This document shows, one piece after another, positions 47,460 to 58,249 of a stretch of DNA of 64,000 nt. Origin of the DNA: Diadophis punctatus similis. Lineage: Eukaryota; Chordata; Lepidosauria; Squamata; Dipsadidae. The position numbers were made by a program, and so were the translations under genes. Position 1 is the stretch's first letter. Each line of letters starts with the position of its first letter. The DNA lies in assembly GCA_023053685.1 (NCBI GenBank), contig JALIGW010000001.1, positions 72,518,240 to 72,582,239 of the forward strand, read 5' to 3'. The notes below the pieces were generated by a model that searched no databases, was not told the origin of the DNA, and saw only the letters and a list, made by a program, of their open reading frames with translations.

Positions 47460-48250
47460 TGACTATATAGTCTAATTAATAAAGAGATAGGAGATAGCTA
47501 TGCCATCTGCTCATCAGATCTTCAATAATAATGGAAAAGAATACACACATGTACTCTGCAGTGATCACATCTGTTGCCTACAGCTTAAAATTGCAATTTC
47601 TTTGGAAGTAACCATGATGCTCATCCACCTGTGTTTCCACCTCTCTACAGTTCAGCACTGATTCTTTTGCACTTACCAGGTATTAGACAGATGCTTTGTG
47701 TGTGGCTTTTCTCACTCAAGCTGAATTTCACTGCATTTTCAATTACAAAGGATGAGGTCTTTTATTTTAATGTCAGGCACATAATTAACAGGCGCTAAGA
47801 AGCTCTTTTCATATTCTATTGAAATACAGGGAAAAATTGCAAGATGTCACTGCCTTTATATTGCTTTGCCTCCAAATTAGAAAAATGAGCTGATAAAAGC
47901 ATAGCCAGACAGTTGGCAATAAACCAGTCTTGCTATAATTAAAGAAATAATGACTGAGAGGATGTGAATTACTTCAGTATTATGCAATCACCAGTCAAGT
48001 GCCTTTGTTCCAGAGGATCAGTGTTCGGGTTAAAATCAGAATGCTCTGACATTCTGCTTACTGTCCTTCCCCTGACTTCAAAAAACACAAATTTATGCAG
48101 TCTTTGAAACCGCAGTGAATGAGACTGAGAAGTGAATGCCTATGCTAGCTACAGTGTGTTTTTCAAGAGATATGGTTTCAATTGCAGTCTTATATTCCTA
48201 AACAGGAATATAACTAGTATAGTTAAATATAATAGAATTTAACTACTGTT
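47460..48250. other. Unique AT-rich sequence
   Basis: No repeat or gene recognised. Confidence 0.5.
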
Positions 48251-48261
48251 TGTAACTACAT

Positions 48262-48414
48262 CAGTAATGGGTTGCAAATCCCGTTGCTACCGGTTCGCGT
48301 GTGCGCGATGCTTCTGCGCATGGGCAGAAGCATCCGGGGTGGGTGGGCGGAGCCTCCCGCCACCGCCGCAACCGGTTTGTAGATCCAGGCCCTACCGGTA
48401 GCAACCCACCGCTG
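48262..48414. mobile_element. Short hAT-type MITE, 153 bp (group E)
   Basis: Ends CAGTAATGGGTTGC and GCAACCCACCGCTG with AACTACAT / AACTAGAT on either side (7 of 8). The core is CpG-rich, with TGCGCATGGGCAG and two GCTACCGGTT-type boxes facing each other. The shortest member, little more than the two ends. Confidence 0.88.
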
Positions 48415-48468
48415 AACTAGATCCATCCATAAAGTCAATTAACTGGTAATCTTAAACATGGACTAGTC

Positions 48469-48801
48469 CAGTGATGGTGAAACTTTTCGGCACCGAGTGC
48501 CAAACTAAAACACGCGTGCATGTGCTTGCATATGCGTGCACCAGAACAGCTGGTATTCTGGCATGCGCATGCGCGCAGGCACCGGAAACCTGAAAACCAG
48601 CTGGCTGGCGCACGCATGCCTCTTTTTTGGCCATTTTTGGGGCGGTTTTCAGGCGGTTTTCCAGGCCGTTTTGCGGTGCTACAGTGCCCGCGAAGATCAT
48701 CTGGCGGGAAACAAGAAGAGCAGCTGGCAATGGTGCGCATGCCTACAGAGAGGGCTCTGGGTGCCACCTCCGGCACACGTGCCATAGGTTCATCATCACG
48801 G
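48469..48801 (+). mobile_element. hAT-type element, 333 bp (group F, OC1-like ends)
   Basis: CAGTGATGGTGAAAC ... GTTCATCATCACGG ends with perfect duplications GACTAGTC (48461-48468, 48802-48809); the expected CACTG end is mutated to CACGG. Contains GCGCATGCGC at 48565-48574. The inner GGCC/TTTT-rich part (48625-48675) resembles, in reverse, the interior of the group D element at 1463. Confidence 0.92.
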
Positions 48802-48883
48802 GACTAGTCTAAAGAGCATGTGTGTCCTGAGCTGAGAAATTCGAAATAATATATGTGGTATGGAGATCCCTATGCACCGTACA

Positions 48884-49150
48884 CTGTCCTGTCTGTGGAG
48901 ATTCTCAGCCATCCAGGTCATAGTTGTCTCAAAGGGGTGTTTTTCTTCAAAAGGAAACTGGACTGGTTTTTTTTTCCTCGAGGAAGAAAGTCTCAGCTGT
49001 AAGTCTTCCAGTCTCAACAGTCAGTACCTATTCTTCCATCCCCCTGCCATCACGCTAATAAAGCTTCTTGGATGAGAAGCAAAATGTTTTATTCTTCTTC
49101 CTCAAGAAAAAAAAACAGTCCAATTGCCTTTTGAAGAAAAAAAACACATA
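48884..49150. repeat. Foldback repeat, same family as 63576
   Basis: Arms at about 48937-48990 and 49094-49147 are inverted copies (GTGTTTTTCTTCAAAAGG ... CTTTTGAAGAAAAAAAACAC) around a ~100-bp loop containing AAGCTTCTTGGATGAGAAGC. The outer left edge, CTGTGGAGATTCTCAGCC, recurs at 34690. Class not assigned. Confidence 0.75.
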
Positions 49151-49164
49151 TGAGTTCCAATTCC

Positions 49165-49765
49165 AAGTACAGCCATTTAAACAAGGGTGAACCCTTCCCC
49201 TATTAGATATCCTCTTTAATTTCCTGATGGATAAATGGCTTATTGTCAGTGGTTGGTTGATTCCCCCCCACCCCCGCAACAGATATTAGCCATATAGCAA
49301 GAGCAGTCTGCTTTCATTTCCATCTATGCTGTAGGAACTCTATCTGTTGAAAACAAGCAGTAAGATGGCAGTCCTGGCAAATTGATGCCTGTTGAGTTCC
49401 AAAGAATTGGAAGCCACTGAATGACTGAACAAGAGACTCTGATGTTTGATTTCCCAATATCCATTCAAGAACTTTGCCAATGAAATGTAGCTGGGGATGG
49501 GCAGGAGAATCCATTTCTCTGAGGAATGATGTTCTGTTCAATAGAATTCATATCAACGGACACTATTTTCACTCAGAATTTCCTCAAAATAAAATTTAAA
49601 AAAGCAATAGAATAAATAAAATAGACATATGACATGTCAAAGATTTTACGAGGCTTAAAACATTATCACTGTCTAAGCTGAAATAAATTTGCAGTCCTTA
49701 ACACTGATATTCAGTATGACCTATATAAAACTCCAATATGGTATAGAGCAGATCAAGCTTACTTC
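49165..49765. other. Unique sequence
   Basis: No repeat or gene recognised. Confidence 0.5.
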
Positions 49766-49767
49766 AA

Positions 49768-50210
49768 TTTTAATTTAATTTAATAGATTTGTATGCCGCC
49801 CAACTCCCGAGGGACTCTGGGCGGCTAACAACATATAAAATCATTGTTACATAAAAACATCTAATTAAAAAATTATAAAAGTTAAAAAACATTTGACATT
49901 CATAAACCAAGGGGGGAGACCCAAATGTAATCTAATTGGTCTCACTTTCACCCCGTCTGCCGGAAGAGCCAAGTTTTTATTGCTTTACGGAAGGCCAGCA
50001 GGGTGGGGATAGTTGTAATCTCTGGAGGGAGTTGGTTCCAAAGGGAGGGGGCTCCCACAGAGAAGGCTCTCCCCCTCGGCCCCACTAACCGGCATTGTTT
50101 GGTCGATGGGACCTGGAGGAGACCAACTCTGTGGGATCTAACCGGTCGTAGGGAGGTATGCAGCAGGATGCGGTCTCAAAGGTACCCTGGCCCTGAGCCA
50201 TGTAGGGCTT
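49768..50210 (-). mobile_element. L2 LINE 3' part
   Basis: Left to right: ATTT-type tail, GCCGCCCAACTCCCGAGG / CTCTGGGCGGC stem-loop, 3' UTR, then antisense of the L2 C-terminus (compare 44258-44720: GTTGGTTCCA, GAGAAGGCTCTCCCCCT, CATTGTTTGG blocks in the same order). Frame broken; truncated near 50210. Confidence 0.9.
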
Positions 50211-50348
50211 TAATACTTCTGGAACACTTCTCACTTGCCTCTACCAGTGTTTACTTTTTCCTATAATTAGAAGAAGGAAGATGAAATAGCATCTTGATAT
50301 AAAAGAAACTTTGCCACTGTGTGTTGGCAGAAATAGTGTCTTCTACAA

Positions 50349-50725
50349 CAGGGGTGACATTCAAATTTTTCCCCTACCAGTTCTCTGGGCGTGGCTTGGT
50401 GGGTGTGGCTTGCTGGGGGTCATGTGACTGAGTGGGTGTGGCCAACTTGACGTCACTCATGGCAAGGTGGGGCGGCACCACCCCACCAAGCCACCCCCAC
50501 AGAACTGACAGAAAAGTTTGGCCAATTCTCCTAGCGTTCAACCTGGCTGCTTCTTGTCTCCTTCTCATGTTTGCTCTGTGTGTATGAGCCGGAGAAGGAG
50601 GAGAGAAGGAGTGAGTGGGAGGGGAGGGGCCAGTCAGTGGTGCAATTTACCGGTTCTCCGAACTGTGCATAATCGCCACCACTGGTTCTATAGAACCTGT
50701 CCGAACCTGCTGAATGTCACCCCTG
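50349..50725 (+). mobile_element. hAT-type element, 377 bp (group D)
   Basis: Perfect 14-bp termini CAGGGGTGACATTC / complement. CTTCTACA lies at 50340-50347 (one extra A before the element) and at 50726-50733. Carries GGGCGTGGCTTGGTGGG, a TCATGTGACTGAGTGGG module and TACCGGTTCTCCGAACT. Noncoding. Confidence 0.92.
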
Positions 50726-50734
50726 CTTCTACAT

Positions 50735-51960
50735 GTTTTTGTGCTGTACCTTCTAAATGAAGCCATTTAATATTAATCCTTGCCTTAACCTACTGTATTT
50801 TCCTGATAACAGTCAAGAACATCTTATTCAGTTGACAATTGCCAAATACTGTATGTCTAGAAGACACTACATAATCATCAGATACCTAACTGGTTAGCAA
50901 TCTTGTTAACTTTAACCCTTCCATGGATGTTTGTTTAAAACTTTTTAGTTATCTACAAAGGGTTTATTTATGAGCCTTTTACAACTAACCTGGCACATTA
51001 TGTTCTTTGCTCCTGGGCAACTGGCCCTAAGTACAAAATGTAACATTAGATTTATTTTTTTTAATTTATGCTTTCTTCAAATACTTTTCAACCACAAAAA
51101 CAGAATCCTAGGTAGTTTAGAAAAACAAAAACAAAAACTTAACAGAAAATGCTCACCTAATCACACTTCCAAATAGTTGGTTATTTTAATAATGATGATC
51201 TTGTAAGGTAAAGGTATCAGTAACATTTTATAAAGTGTATTTTTTTTATTTTCCATGACATATAAACTGTCATACATTTCCATACAGTGCTGATTCTCTT
51301 AACAGATGAACAGTTTTTATAACTAATAAAATCACCAGAAAAAATGAGAGGGGGGGGGACTTTAGTTAATGAGTAATGAATTTGGATTTATGAATATTGA
51401 AAAGAATACTTCAATTTCCTCTCTCAAACAATGTGTTGATCTAGGAAGTCTAAGACAGGAAACCATGATTTATATATGCCTTTGATTAAATCTCTCAGAT
51501 ATGAGAACTTGGCAAAACATTTTGTCATGACCCAAACAGTAAGCATTGGTTATATCAAATGTTGGCTTCCACTTAAATAATATTACCTGTGTCCAAAATA
51601 CACAAAGAACAAGGCTCACAACTGTCCAGGATTGTAAGGCAGCCTTTCATGTTAGTGACTTGGTGACTTACAGTAGAGTAATATTTAACTAAAATGTTAC
51701 ACCATGTGTTAGAGACATATCGCTAAACCAATTCTATATTATCGTAGGAGCAATCATCTATGAGCAATTTAATGGACAAAACCGGTATTGCAGATAAGAA
51801 TGAACTGGCAAACATACATAGAAGTAATTAATATGCTTTGTAGAATGCATCCCATTTAATTTATTCTAATAATCTAAATATTGGTTTGATTATCAGCAAA
51901 ACTATACAAAATCTTCAGGATGTTTGGATGTTCTAACTGGATGGGGGCAATTGACTGAAG
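50735..51960. other. Unique AT-rich sequence, 1.2 kb
   Basis: No repeat or gene recognised. Confidence 0.5.
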
Positions 51961-51984
51961 AATGGTACACTCCTTTTTTTCTCT

Positions 51985-52132
51985 TCCATCAAGAGGTTTT
52001 CTCTCCTGCATTGGAAGTTTTCAAACATAAGTTGGATAGTCATCTATCAGGGATGGTGTAATGAATTTTTTTTAGTGTGCATTGGATTGGACTTGATGAC
52101 TTCCCTTTCAACTCTATGATTTTCAATTGATT
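51985..52132 (+). mobile_element. CR1 (chicken-type) 3' terminus
   Basis: GGAAGTTTTCAAACATAAG, 'TTGGATAGTCATCTATCAGG', 'TTGGATTGGACTTGATGAC' and CCCTTTCAACTCTATGAT reproduce the well-known CR1 ending (LEVFK..LD.HLS..., then GACTAGATGACC...CAACTCTATGATTC). Distinct from the CR1 at 59500. Confidence 0.78.
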
Positions 52133-52183
52133 TTGATGGATGAATGCTGTCCAAAGTCATAAACATTGGTTGGATGTACAAAC

Positions 52184-52603
52184 CAGGGATGGGTTGCTTG
52201 TTCTTCATGCTACCAGTGCACTGCGCACACATTGCCATGTTTTGGTGTGTGCGCTCGCTATGCGCGTGCGCCCCCTCGCACAATTTTGCTTCCTGCGCAT
52301 GCGCGGAAGCAAAATCTCATGAGGGGACATGCGTGCACACATGATTTTGGTGCTTTTTTTGCTTCCGTGCATGCACAGAAGCAAAAAATCACCGAAATCT
52401 CACATGCACGCACGTCCCCTTGTAAGATTTTGCTTCCGCGCATGCGCAGGAAGCAAAATCAGCCCCAAAATTTCCCCCCAAAAAGATGGCGCCGCACGAC
52501 AGACCGGTGAAGACGGCACCGGAGCTGTCGCGCACAAATAGCGCCATATGCTGGCCGCTACCAGTGCGGTAGAGTCGACCGCACCTGTAGGAACCCACCA
52601 CTA
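52184..52603 (+). mobile_element. hAT-type MITE, 420 bp, with phased palindromes (group C)
   Basis: Ends CAGGGATGGGTTGC and GGAACCCACCACTA with a perfect duplication GTACAAAC (52176-52183, 52604-52611). Three palindromes of the form GCTTCC...GGAAGC centre at about 52299.5, 52371.5 and 52442.5, i.e. 72 and 71 bp apart. The outer two contain GCGCATGCGC (52295-52304, 52438-52447). AAAAAGATGGCGCCG lies at 52480. Opposite orientation to 18892-19317. Confidence 0.95.
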
Positions 52604-52619
52604 GTACAAACCCATTATG

Positions 52620-54445
52620 AATTATTTCTGGATCTCTTTCTTGGAGAAGGCCCCTGTACATTTACCACTATTCCAGTGCAGATGACAATTAAGAAAGCTG
52701 AATTTATCAGGTGTTGGGGCATACTTGAATTATACATGAGTGTATATTTGCCAGCATGTACCTCTGAAATGCAGTGAGTTTAAAATTACTTGTCACTGAC
52801 TGTGATCCTCCATCACTAGATTTCAAGCTAAAAATAATCCCTTGAGCATACAATGTATGTTTTACTCAGAGAATAGCACCTTTATCTAGGCATTCAGAAG
52901 GGCTCTTTAGAATATATGTTTGGTAATGCAGATAAGATTTAAGTTAATAAATAAAGCCAGAAATAGTTATGTTTTATTTCTACTCCATCTATGAGTTTCT
53001 TTAAATAGAATTAAAAAGAAGAAAACTTTATTTAAATTATGTGAATGCTCTGGTGAGCAAAAATCAAATGTCAAAACTTTTACAGAAGTCTTTCAACATT
53101 TTTTAAAAAAAATATGGATCAGTTTAATTAATGTTTTTCTTTTCACAATGTAGTGGTGTCAGCAGCTATCTTGAAATTTTTTTCCCCAGAATCTAAAAGC
53201 TGTTTTGATAAGTCTTCTAAAAGTAGGAGAAAACATACCTGAGAAACCTTATCAAATGTCTGGTTTGGAGGGATGCTTTAGAGGTATTTTAAATGTGCTT
53301 TGGATTAGTTCAGTAGCTGTGAATTAGATTTAGTAAAATGTGTTCTAAATTGGTGATTTGGCAGTGACATCCAGATTACTGGGGGATAGTCTATTCTAAG
53401 ATATTCTTAAATTTCAGACATCTTTAGGATACCATCAGACTGTTCTGGAAACATGTATTTCCTTTCATCCCACATCTATGTTAGAAAGAGACATGTTTTT
53501 TCTTGCAAAATTGTAACTCTTTAATTCTATTTGAGTTTCCAGGAATATCAGCTATTTTGCTTGTCCTATTTCAGGCTTTCTGTACTTCCTTCCTTTTTCG
53601 ATTTCCTTCGATATTTTTAGCTTCCCTTTTAGGACTTCGATAGCTCTTTCAAGGCTGTTAATGTAACACAAATTTGTACAGCAATCTTATTGCTCTTTTT
53701 AGAACATTCTGACACTAGATAATTTGGGAATGTTATTATGCTAACTGGATTCCATGTTATTTAGGGTATTTAATGAATTGTGCCTCAAAGCACATGGATC
53801 CTCTATGAATCTAGTAGGGAATCATAGCCTTGTTAGGGCAATTTTTAAAAGGTGATGAGATTCCAATCATTAAGGCATCTAAACCAGCTTCAATGCTCAG
53901 CTGGTAAGGAGACAGTTTAGAAATTTTTTATTAAGGTGAATATGAATCCTATGTTAAAGAAACACCCTTCTATCCTTTGAAGGATGTATACTCCGAATCT
54001 AATTTATAAATAAAGAACAAAAAAAGGGTTTCAAAGTTCTCCATCACATATATTTATGCCTGGGGATGCTGTATAGCCAGCAATTATTCCTCACAAATGT
54101 GAAATATGAATGCACAGGTGAGCTTATGTTAGGCAACAAAATTTCTGTAATCTTATTTTCCCTTCTTATATCTGAGCTGCACAAAGTGTTTATTCTTGTG
54201 TTATCCTCCCCTAGGAAATCAAAACGTACTGACAAATGTGATGGAACTTTCACTGCATATGCAGTGAAGCCTTGAAAAGTTTTTTTAGATTGTCAAGCTG
54301 CGTGGACTACAGTTTATTTCTATTAAAGCTGATAATAGGATGAAATTGAGAGCAGCAGGAGGGTGCTCTCCATGGAGGGTGAGACAATCTGCAAGTTGGT
54401 GGCCATGGCCTCACGACAAAGCCCCATCTATTTGGTACATGCTTT
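52620..54445. other. Unique AT-rich sequence, 1.8 kb
   Basis: No repeat or gene recognised. Confidence 0.5.
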
Positions 54446-54455
54446 GGCATTGCAT

Positions 54456-55060
54456 CAGTGATGGGTTCCTACTGGTGCGGTCCAATCTATAGCACCGGTA
54501 GCGGCCCGCTGGTGACATCACAGTACCGGTGCAGTCAGTTGCCGGTCCCTGGGTGCCACCATTAAAAATTTTTTTTTTATTTTTTTTAAAAAATTTTCTT
54601 CTGCGCATGCGCTGCCTTCCTACTCCATAGTGAGTCCAAGCAGGGGAGGATGGCTGAGGGAGCGCATGAGACGCTGAAAGAACGGGTGGCAGGAGCTATC
54701 TCCATTCCCCTCCCTTCAGCAGTCCGAGAAGCCACGAACATGCGGTGATGATCGTAGTCATTTTTGCACATTTGAGGCTTCTTGAGCTGCTGAGGGGAGG
54801 GGGAATGGGCGGCAGGAGCCTAGGATCATCGAATGGGGAGAAGCATTCAGGCCAGATGGAGCCTCCTAGAAGAACCGCTGCCGCGGTCTTGCTGCTCCCG
54901 CTGCGGGGGGCTGCATTGCAGGTGGGCAATGCCCCCCGTTTCTCTGGCCGCTGCCAAGCTCCCGGAGCCCACGCCCACCCAGTCACATGGCTGGCAAGCC
55001 ACACCCAGAAAATAAGCCACGCCCACAGAGTGGTAGTAAAAAATTAGGAACCCGCCCCTG
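54456..55060 (-). mobile_element. hAT-type nonautonomous element, 605 bp (group B)
   Basis: Ends CAGTGATGGGTTCC and GGAACCCGCCCCTG with a perfect duplication CATTGCAT (54448-54455, 55061-55068). Reverse-oriented sibling of 8628-9375, shorter mainly because one internal tandem unit is absent. Contains GCGCATGCGC at 54603-54612. The longer open frames inside are shared by both copies but show no transposase motifs. Confidence 0.95.
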
Positions 55061-55069
55061 CATTGCATG

Positions 55070-55600
55070 CACATAGAAGAGAGGTGGACAAAATCATCTT
55101 GAATTTTGACTTTCTTCTATCATTGAGATGATGCCCACAACTGAATCCTGTACTAATCAGAGTGATGTACAATGTGATTTAAAGACTTTTGAAATCCCTG
55201 AGATTATCATTCAATACATTTAAATTCTTTTTTACTCTTTCTAGGGATCTTGGAAACTGCAGTTCTACAACACAAGTAAAAGATCACCAGCTCAAAACCT
55301 TTAACAACCCTATAATTGTGTTTTCAAGGATTCTTGAATTATTTTTAAAATGAAGTTTCTGTCATTTTGCAGAAGAGATAGTTGAAAGGGTCCTTAAAAA
55401 ACTTTAAATTCATGTTAGCTTTTATCACAGTAAGGATTTAATATAATATCTACATATGCATAAGGCCTGCTTGATATACAGCCAAAATTTGTACCCATAT
55501 TTATTCTTGAATTTAGAAGTTATGTGGATGAGCAGAATGTTAACGCAGAATATCAAGATGGATTATGTGATGGAAAGTTGACACTTGAACAGTACTGAGT
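55070..55600. other. Unique AT-rich sequence
   Basis: No repeat or gene recognised. Confidence 0.5.
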
Positions 55601-55603
55601 CAC

Positions 55604-55757
55604 TGGCTTAAGTCTGACTCAGCCTTATAGCCTTCCAAGGTTGGTAAAATGAGGACCCAGATTGTTGGGGGCAATATGCCAACTCTGTAAACCGCTTAGA
55701 GAGGGCTGTAAAAGCACTATGAAGTGGTATATAAGTCTAAGTGCTATTGCTATTTTC
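55604..55757 (+). mobile_element. Squamate tRNA-SINE, 5'-truncated
   Basis: Body TGACTCAGCC, AATGAGGACCCAGATTG and GGGCAATATGCCAACTC, tail GAAGTGGTATATAAGTCT and TGCTATTGCTAT. Confidence 0.88.
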
Positions 55758-55759
55758 TC

Positions 55760-56020
55760 TTTTAAATTGAATTACTAAATATACATCAAGGCAACCATTT
55801 ACAAATAATGTATACAAATAATATATCTAATCTCTTCATGATTTGATAAAATAAAGAGACTTTGATTTCAATTGCTCAACACAGATATTGATATAAATTT
55901 CAAATGTTTATTCTTGTCTCTATTTTAAAGGTAGGCAGACTTGAACAGGCACTTTATTAATTTGAGTCCAGCTTCAGGGGTAATGAGAGAGGAACCTTAT
56001 TATTCCATATAATTTTTAGT
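55760..56020. other. Unique AT-rich sequence
   Basis: No repeat or gene recognised. Confidence 0.5.
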
Positions 56021-56024
56021 TATT

Positions 56025-56105
56025 TATTTATTTATTTTAGAAAATTTATATTGCCGCCTATTCGCATATGGCGACTCAAGGCGGCTTACAGGTTAAATAC
56101 GATTG
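56025..56105 (-). repeat. LINE/SINE 3' tail fragment
   Basis: A TTTA tail followed by ATTGCCGCCTATTCGC and GACTCAAGGCGGCTTACA, a GCCGCC/GGCGGC stem like that of L2 tails but of another subfamily. Confidence 0.5.
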
Positions 56106-56109
56106 TCCA

Positions 56110-56568
56110 TAATTTTTCACTGCTGTTGTATGCAGATGATACAGCTGCTATTTTTTTGTATTGAAACTGATGCGAGGTAGTAGGAGTGTGAATGTTTCAA
56201 AAATTATTTCGAAGAGCTTTGGACCTCATACTATTTGGACACACGTAATACTTCCCTCCTGTTTGCTAAAGTAGATGACCTTTTCAGGTTTTCAAACAAG
56301 CTAAGGGTGGAAAAAATAGCTGCTGCCTTAAGGAATCCATTCATTAAAGTTACATTTTAAAGCATCAGCATCATTTCCCTCCCCCCAGATTCTAGCTTTC
56401 TTTTATGCAATTACTCAAGTGAGGACCACAGCATTTTTGTAGTATGCAGAACTCCATGAAGAAACTACTAAGAAGCTATGAAAATATTGGAAAGCAACAT
56501 TCATTTCAATTATTCTATTTGCTAATTGGCCTAGACTACACAATATTATGCACAGTTAGTTAACAGTT
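56110..56568. other. Unique AT-rich sequence
   Basis: No repeat or gene recognised. Confidence 0.5.
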
Positions 56569-56588
56569 TAAAAGTTTTAGGAATCCAG

Positions 56589-57022
56589 CGAAAATGTATA
56601 CAAACATGAAACCAAATTGCTGGAAGTGTGAAAGTAAGGAAGGAACCTATTATCACATGTGGTGGCAATGTCCTAAGGCAAAAAAGTATTGGAAACAGAT
56701 AAGAAAATGGATGCAAGAAATAATAGGAGAACAAATAGAATTCAAACCGGAGTTATTTTTATTAGGAATAATTGACAAAAAGATTAAGAAACAACTCCAA
56801 TACATCATTTTAGAAATAATAACAGCTGCACGAATTGTATACGCTCAACATTGGAAGCTGGAAAACACACCAAATGATGAAAAGATTATAAATAAGATTT
56901 TAGAATGTGCGGAGATGTATAGGCTCACAATTGAAACGAAAGGCAAAGAAGAAAAGGATTTTTATGAGGTTTGGAATAAACTGTATGATTGGTTAGAACA
57001 GAGGAACAAAGATGTATAGAAA
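56589..57022 (+). mobile_element. Severely 5'-truncated L1 insertion with 20-bp target duplication
   Basis: TAAAAGTTTTAGGAATCCAG occurs at 56569-56588 and again at 57023-57042, directly flanking 434 bp of L1. This is a textbook target-primed insertion. The inserted part ends just after the ORF2 stop: there is essentially no 3' UTR and only a few A residues. Confidence 0.93.
56594..57019 (+). pseudogene. L1 ORF2 C-terminal fragment
   Basis: 141 open codons end at a normal stop. The CWKCESKEGTYYHMWWQCPK segment is the Cys-rich C-terminal motif of L1 ORF2 (CxxC...H...C); 'KPELFLLGI', 'ILEIITAARIVYAQHW' and 'ECAEMYRLTIETKGKEEKDF' follow. EN and RT domains were not integrated. The initial ATG is fortuitous, five bases inside the insertion. 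Few inactivating changes, so the copy is young. Confidence 0.9.
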
Positions 57023-57169
57023 TAAAAGTTTTAGGAATCCAGTTTAATCAGCGCTATAGTTGGCATTTTTAATCCAGAAGCTTCTTAACCCCCTCAAGTG
57101 ACTAAAGTGGTATTAATTTATAATAGTTTATGAAGAAGTAATTTAGGATCCCTTGAATTTAATATTTTG

Positions 57170-57265
57170 AAGGGAAATTGTACTTTAAATGTAAACATGT
57201 GCAGCTGGAATCCCCAGAACTGATGCTACAGTTCTGGGGATTCCAAACTATGTCGTATATTTAAA
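57170..57265. repeat. Perfect 17-bp hairpin, possible small MITE
   Basis: Arms 57206-57222 (TGGAATCCCCAGAACTG) and 57229-57245 are exact complements around a 6-base loop. Weaker complementarity extends outward (TTTAAAT ... ATTTAAAG). The transcript would form a stable stem-loop of miRNA-precursor size. Confidence 0.8.
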
Positions 57266-57290
57266 GGGAAGATATATTGAAATATAAGTA

Positions 57291-57455
57291 ATCCTCAATT
57301 TATGACCATTCATTCAATCACTGTTCAAAATTAAGATGGCATTGAATAAATGGTGGTTATTATTGTTCCTCAGAGTTCTGGAAATCCCAGAATCCTTATG
57401 GTCATGTGATCACAATCTGGGCTCTTGACTACCAGCTTGCACTTATGACTGGTTG
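57291..57455. mobile_element. Diverged Tigger-like fragment
   Basis: AAGTAATCCTCAATTTATGA then CATTCATTCAATCACTGTTC follow the opening order of the element at 19772 (TAGTCCTCAACTTA ... CATTTAGTGACC), and GGTCATGTGATCAC recurs. The right end is not identified. Confidence 0.5.
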
Positions 57456-57459
57456 TAAG

Positions 57460-57798
57460 TGCCCCATTGTTACATGCTCGTATCTATTGATTCCATAGCC
57501 ACCAAATTCAACACTGTCACACTCTTGGGGTCCTCTTCCATCAGCACTTCAGTCAGCACTTCTTTAGGCTCTTCTTCAGCCACCCTGGGTGCCAGGAAGC
57601 AGTGCAACACCACCACTACCCTTCCTGAGAATCCTGCACCCTGTCAGAGTAAGTGCCTTGCAAGCAAGTAGAAAGATGCTGACTCTGCAAGCCTCAGTAT
57701 TGGCAAATGGTGAGTATGGAAATTGTCAGCTGTGCATGATCAGTGGGGGCAGGATTTAAACTGCACAGGGACTGCCTTCAAGTGCTGGAAGTAACTTT
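57460..57798. other. Unassigned sequence
   Basis: GC content is higher than the neighbours and a 70-codon Ser/Thr-rich frame is open, but no family is recognised. It may be joined with 58250 onward as one older element split by the LINE. Confidence 0.4.
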
Positions 57799-57799
57799 A

Positions 57800-58248
57800 G
57801 AATAGAATAGAATAGAATAGAATTCTTTATTGGCCAAGTGTGATTGGACACACAAGGAATTTGTCTTTGGTGCATATGCTTTCAGTGTACATAAAAGAAA
57901 AGATACATTTGTCAAGAATCATGAGATACAACACTTAATGATTGTCATAGGGTACAAATAAGCAATCAGGAAACAATCAATATTAATATAAATTGTAAGG
58001 ATACAAGCAACAAGTTACAGTCATACAGTCATAAGTGGGAGGAGATGGGTGATAGGAACGATGAGAAGAATAATAGTTATAATAATGCAGCCTTAGTGAA
58101 TAATTTGACAGTGGTGAGGGAATTATTTGTTTAGTAGAGTGATGGCGTTCGGGAAAAAACTGTTCTTGTGTCTAGTTGTCTTGGTGTGCAGTGCTCTACA
58201 GCATCATTTTGAGGGTAGGAGTTGAAATAATTTATGTCCAGGATGAGG
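57800..58248 (-). mobile_element. CR1/L3-type (snake) LINE 3' end with (AATAG)n tail
   Basis: AATAG units (57800-57822), then the complement of the LINE terminus (TTTATTGGCCAAGTGTGATT, GGACACACAAGGAATTTG), then 3' UTR and the antisense of 'HPGHKLFQLLPS'. Aligns with 31999-32465 throughout. Truncated at about 58248. Confidence 0.9.
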
Positions 58249-58249
58249 G

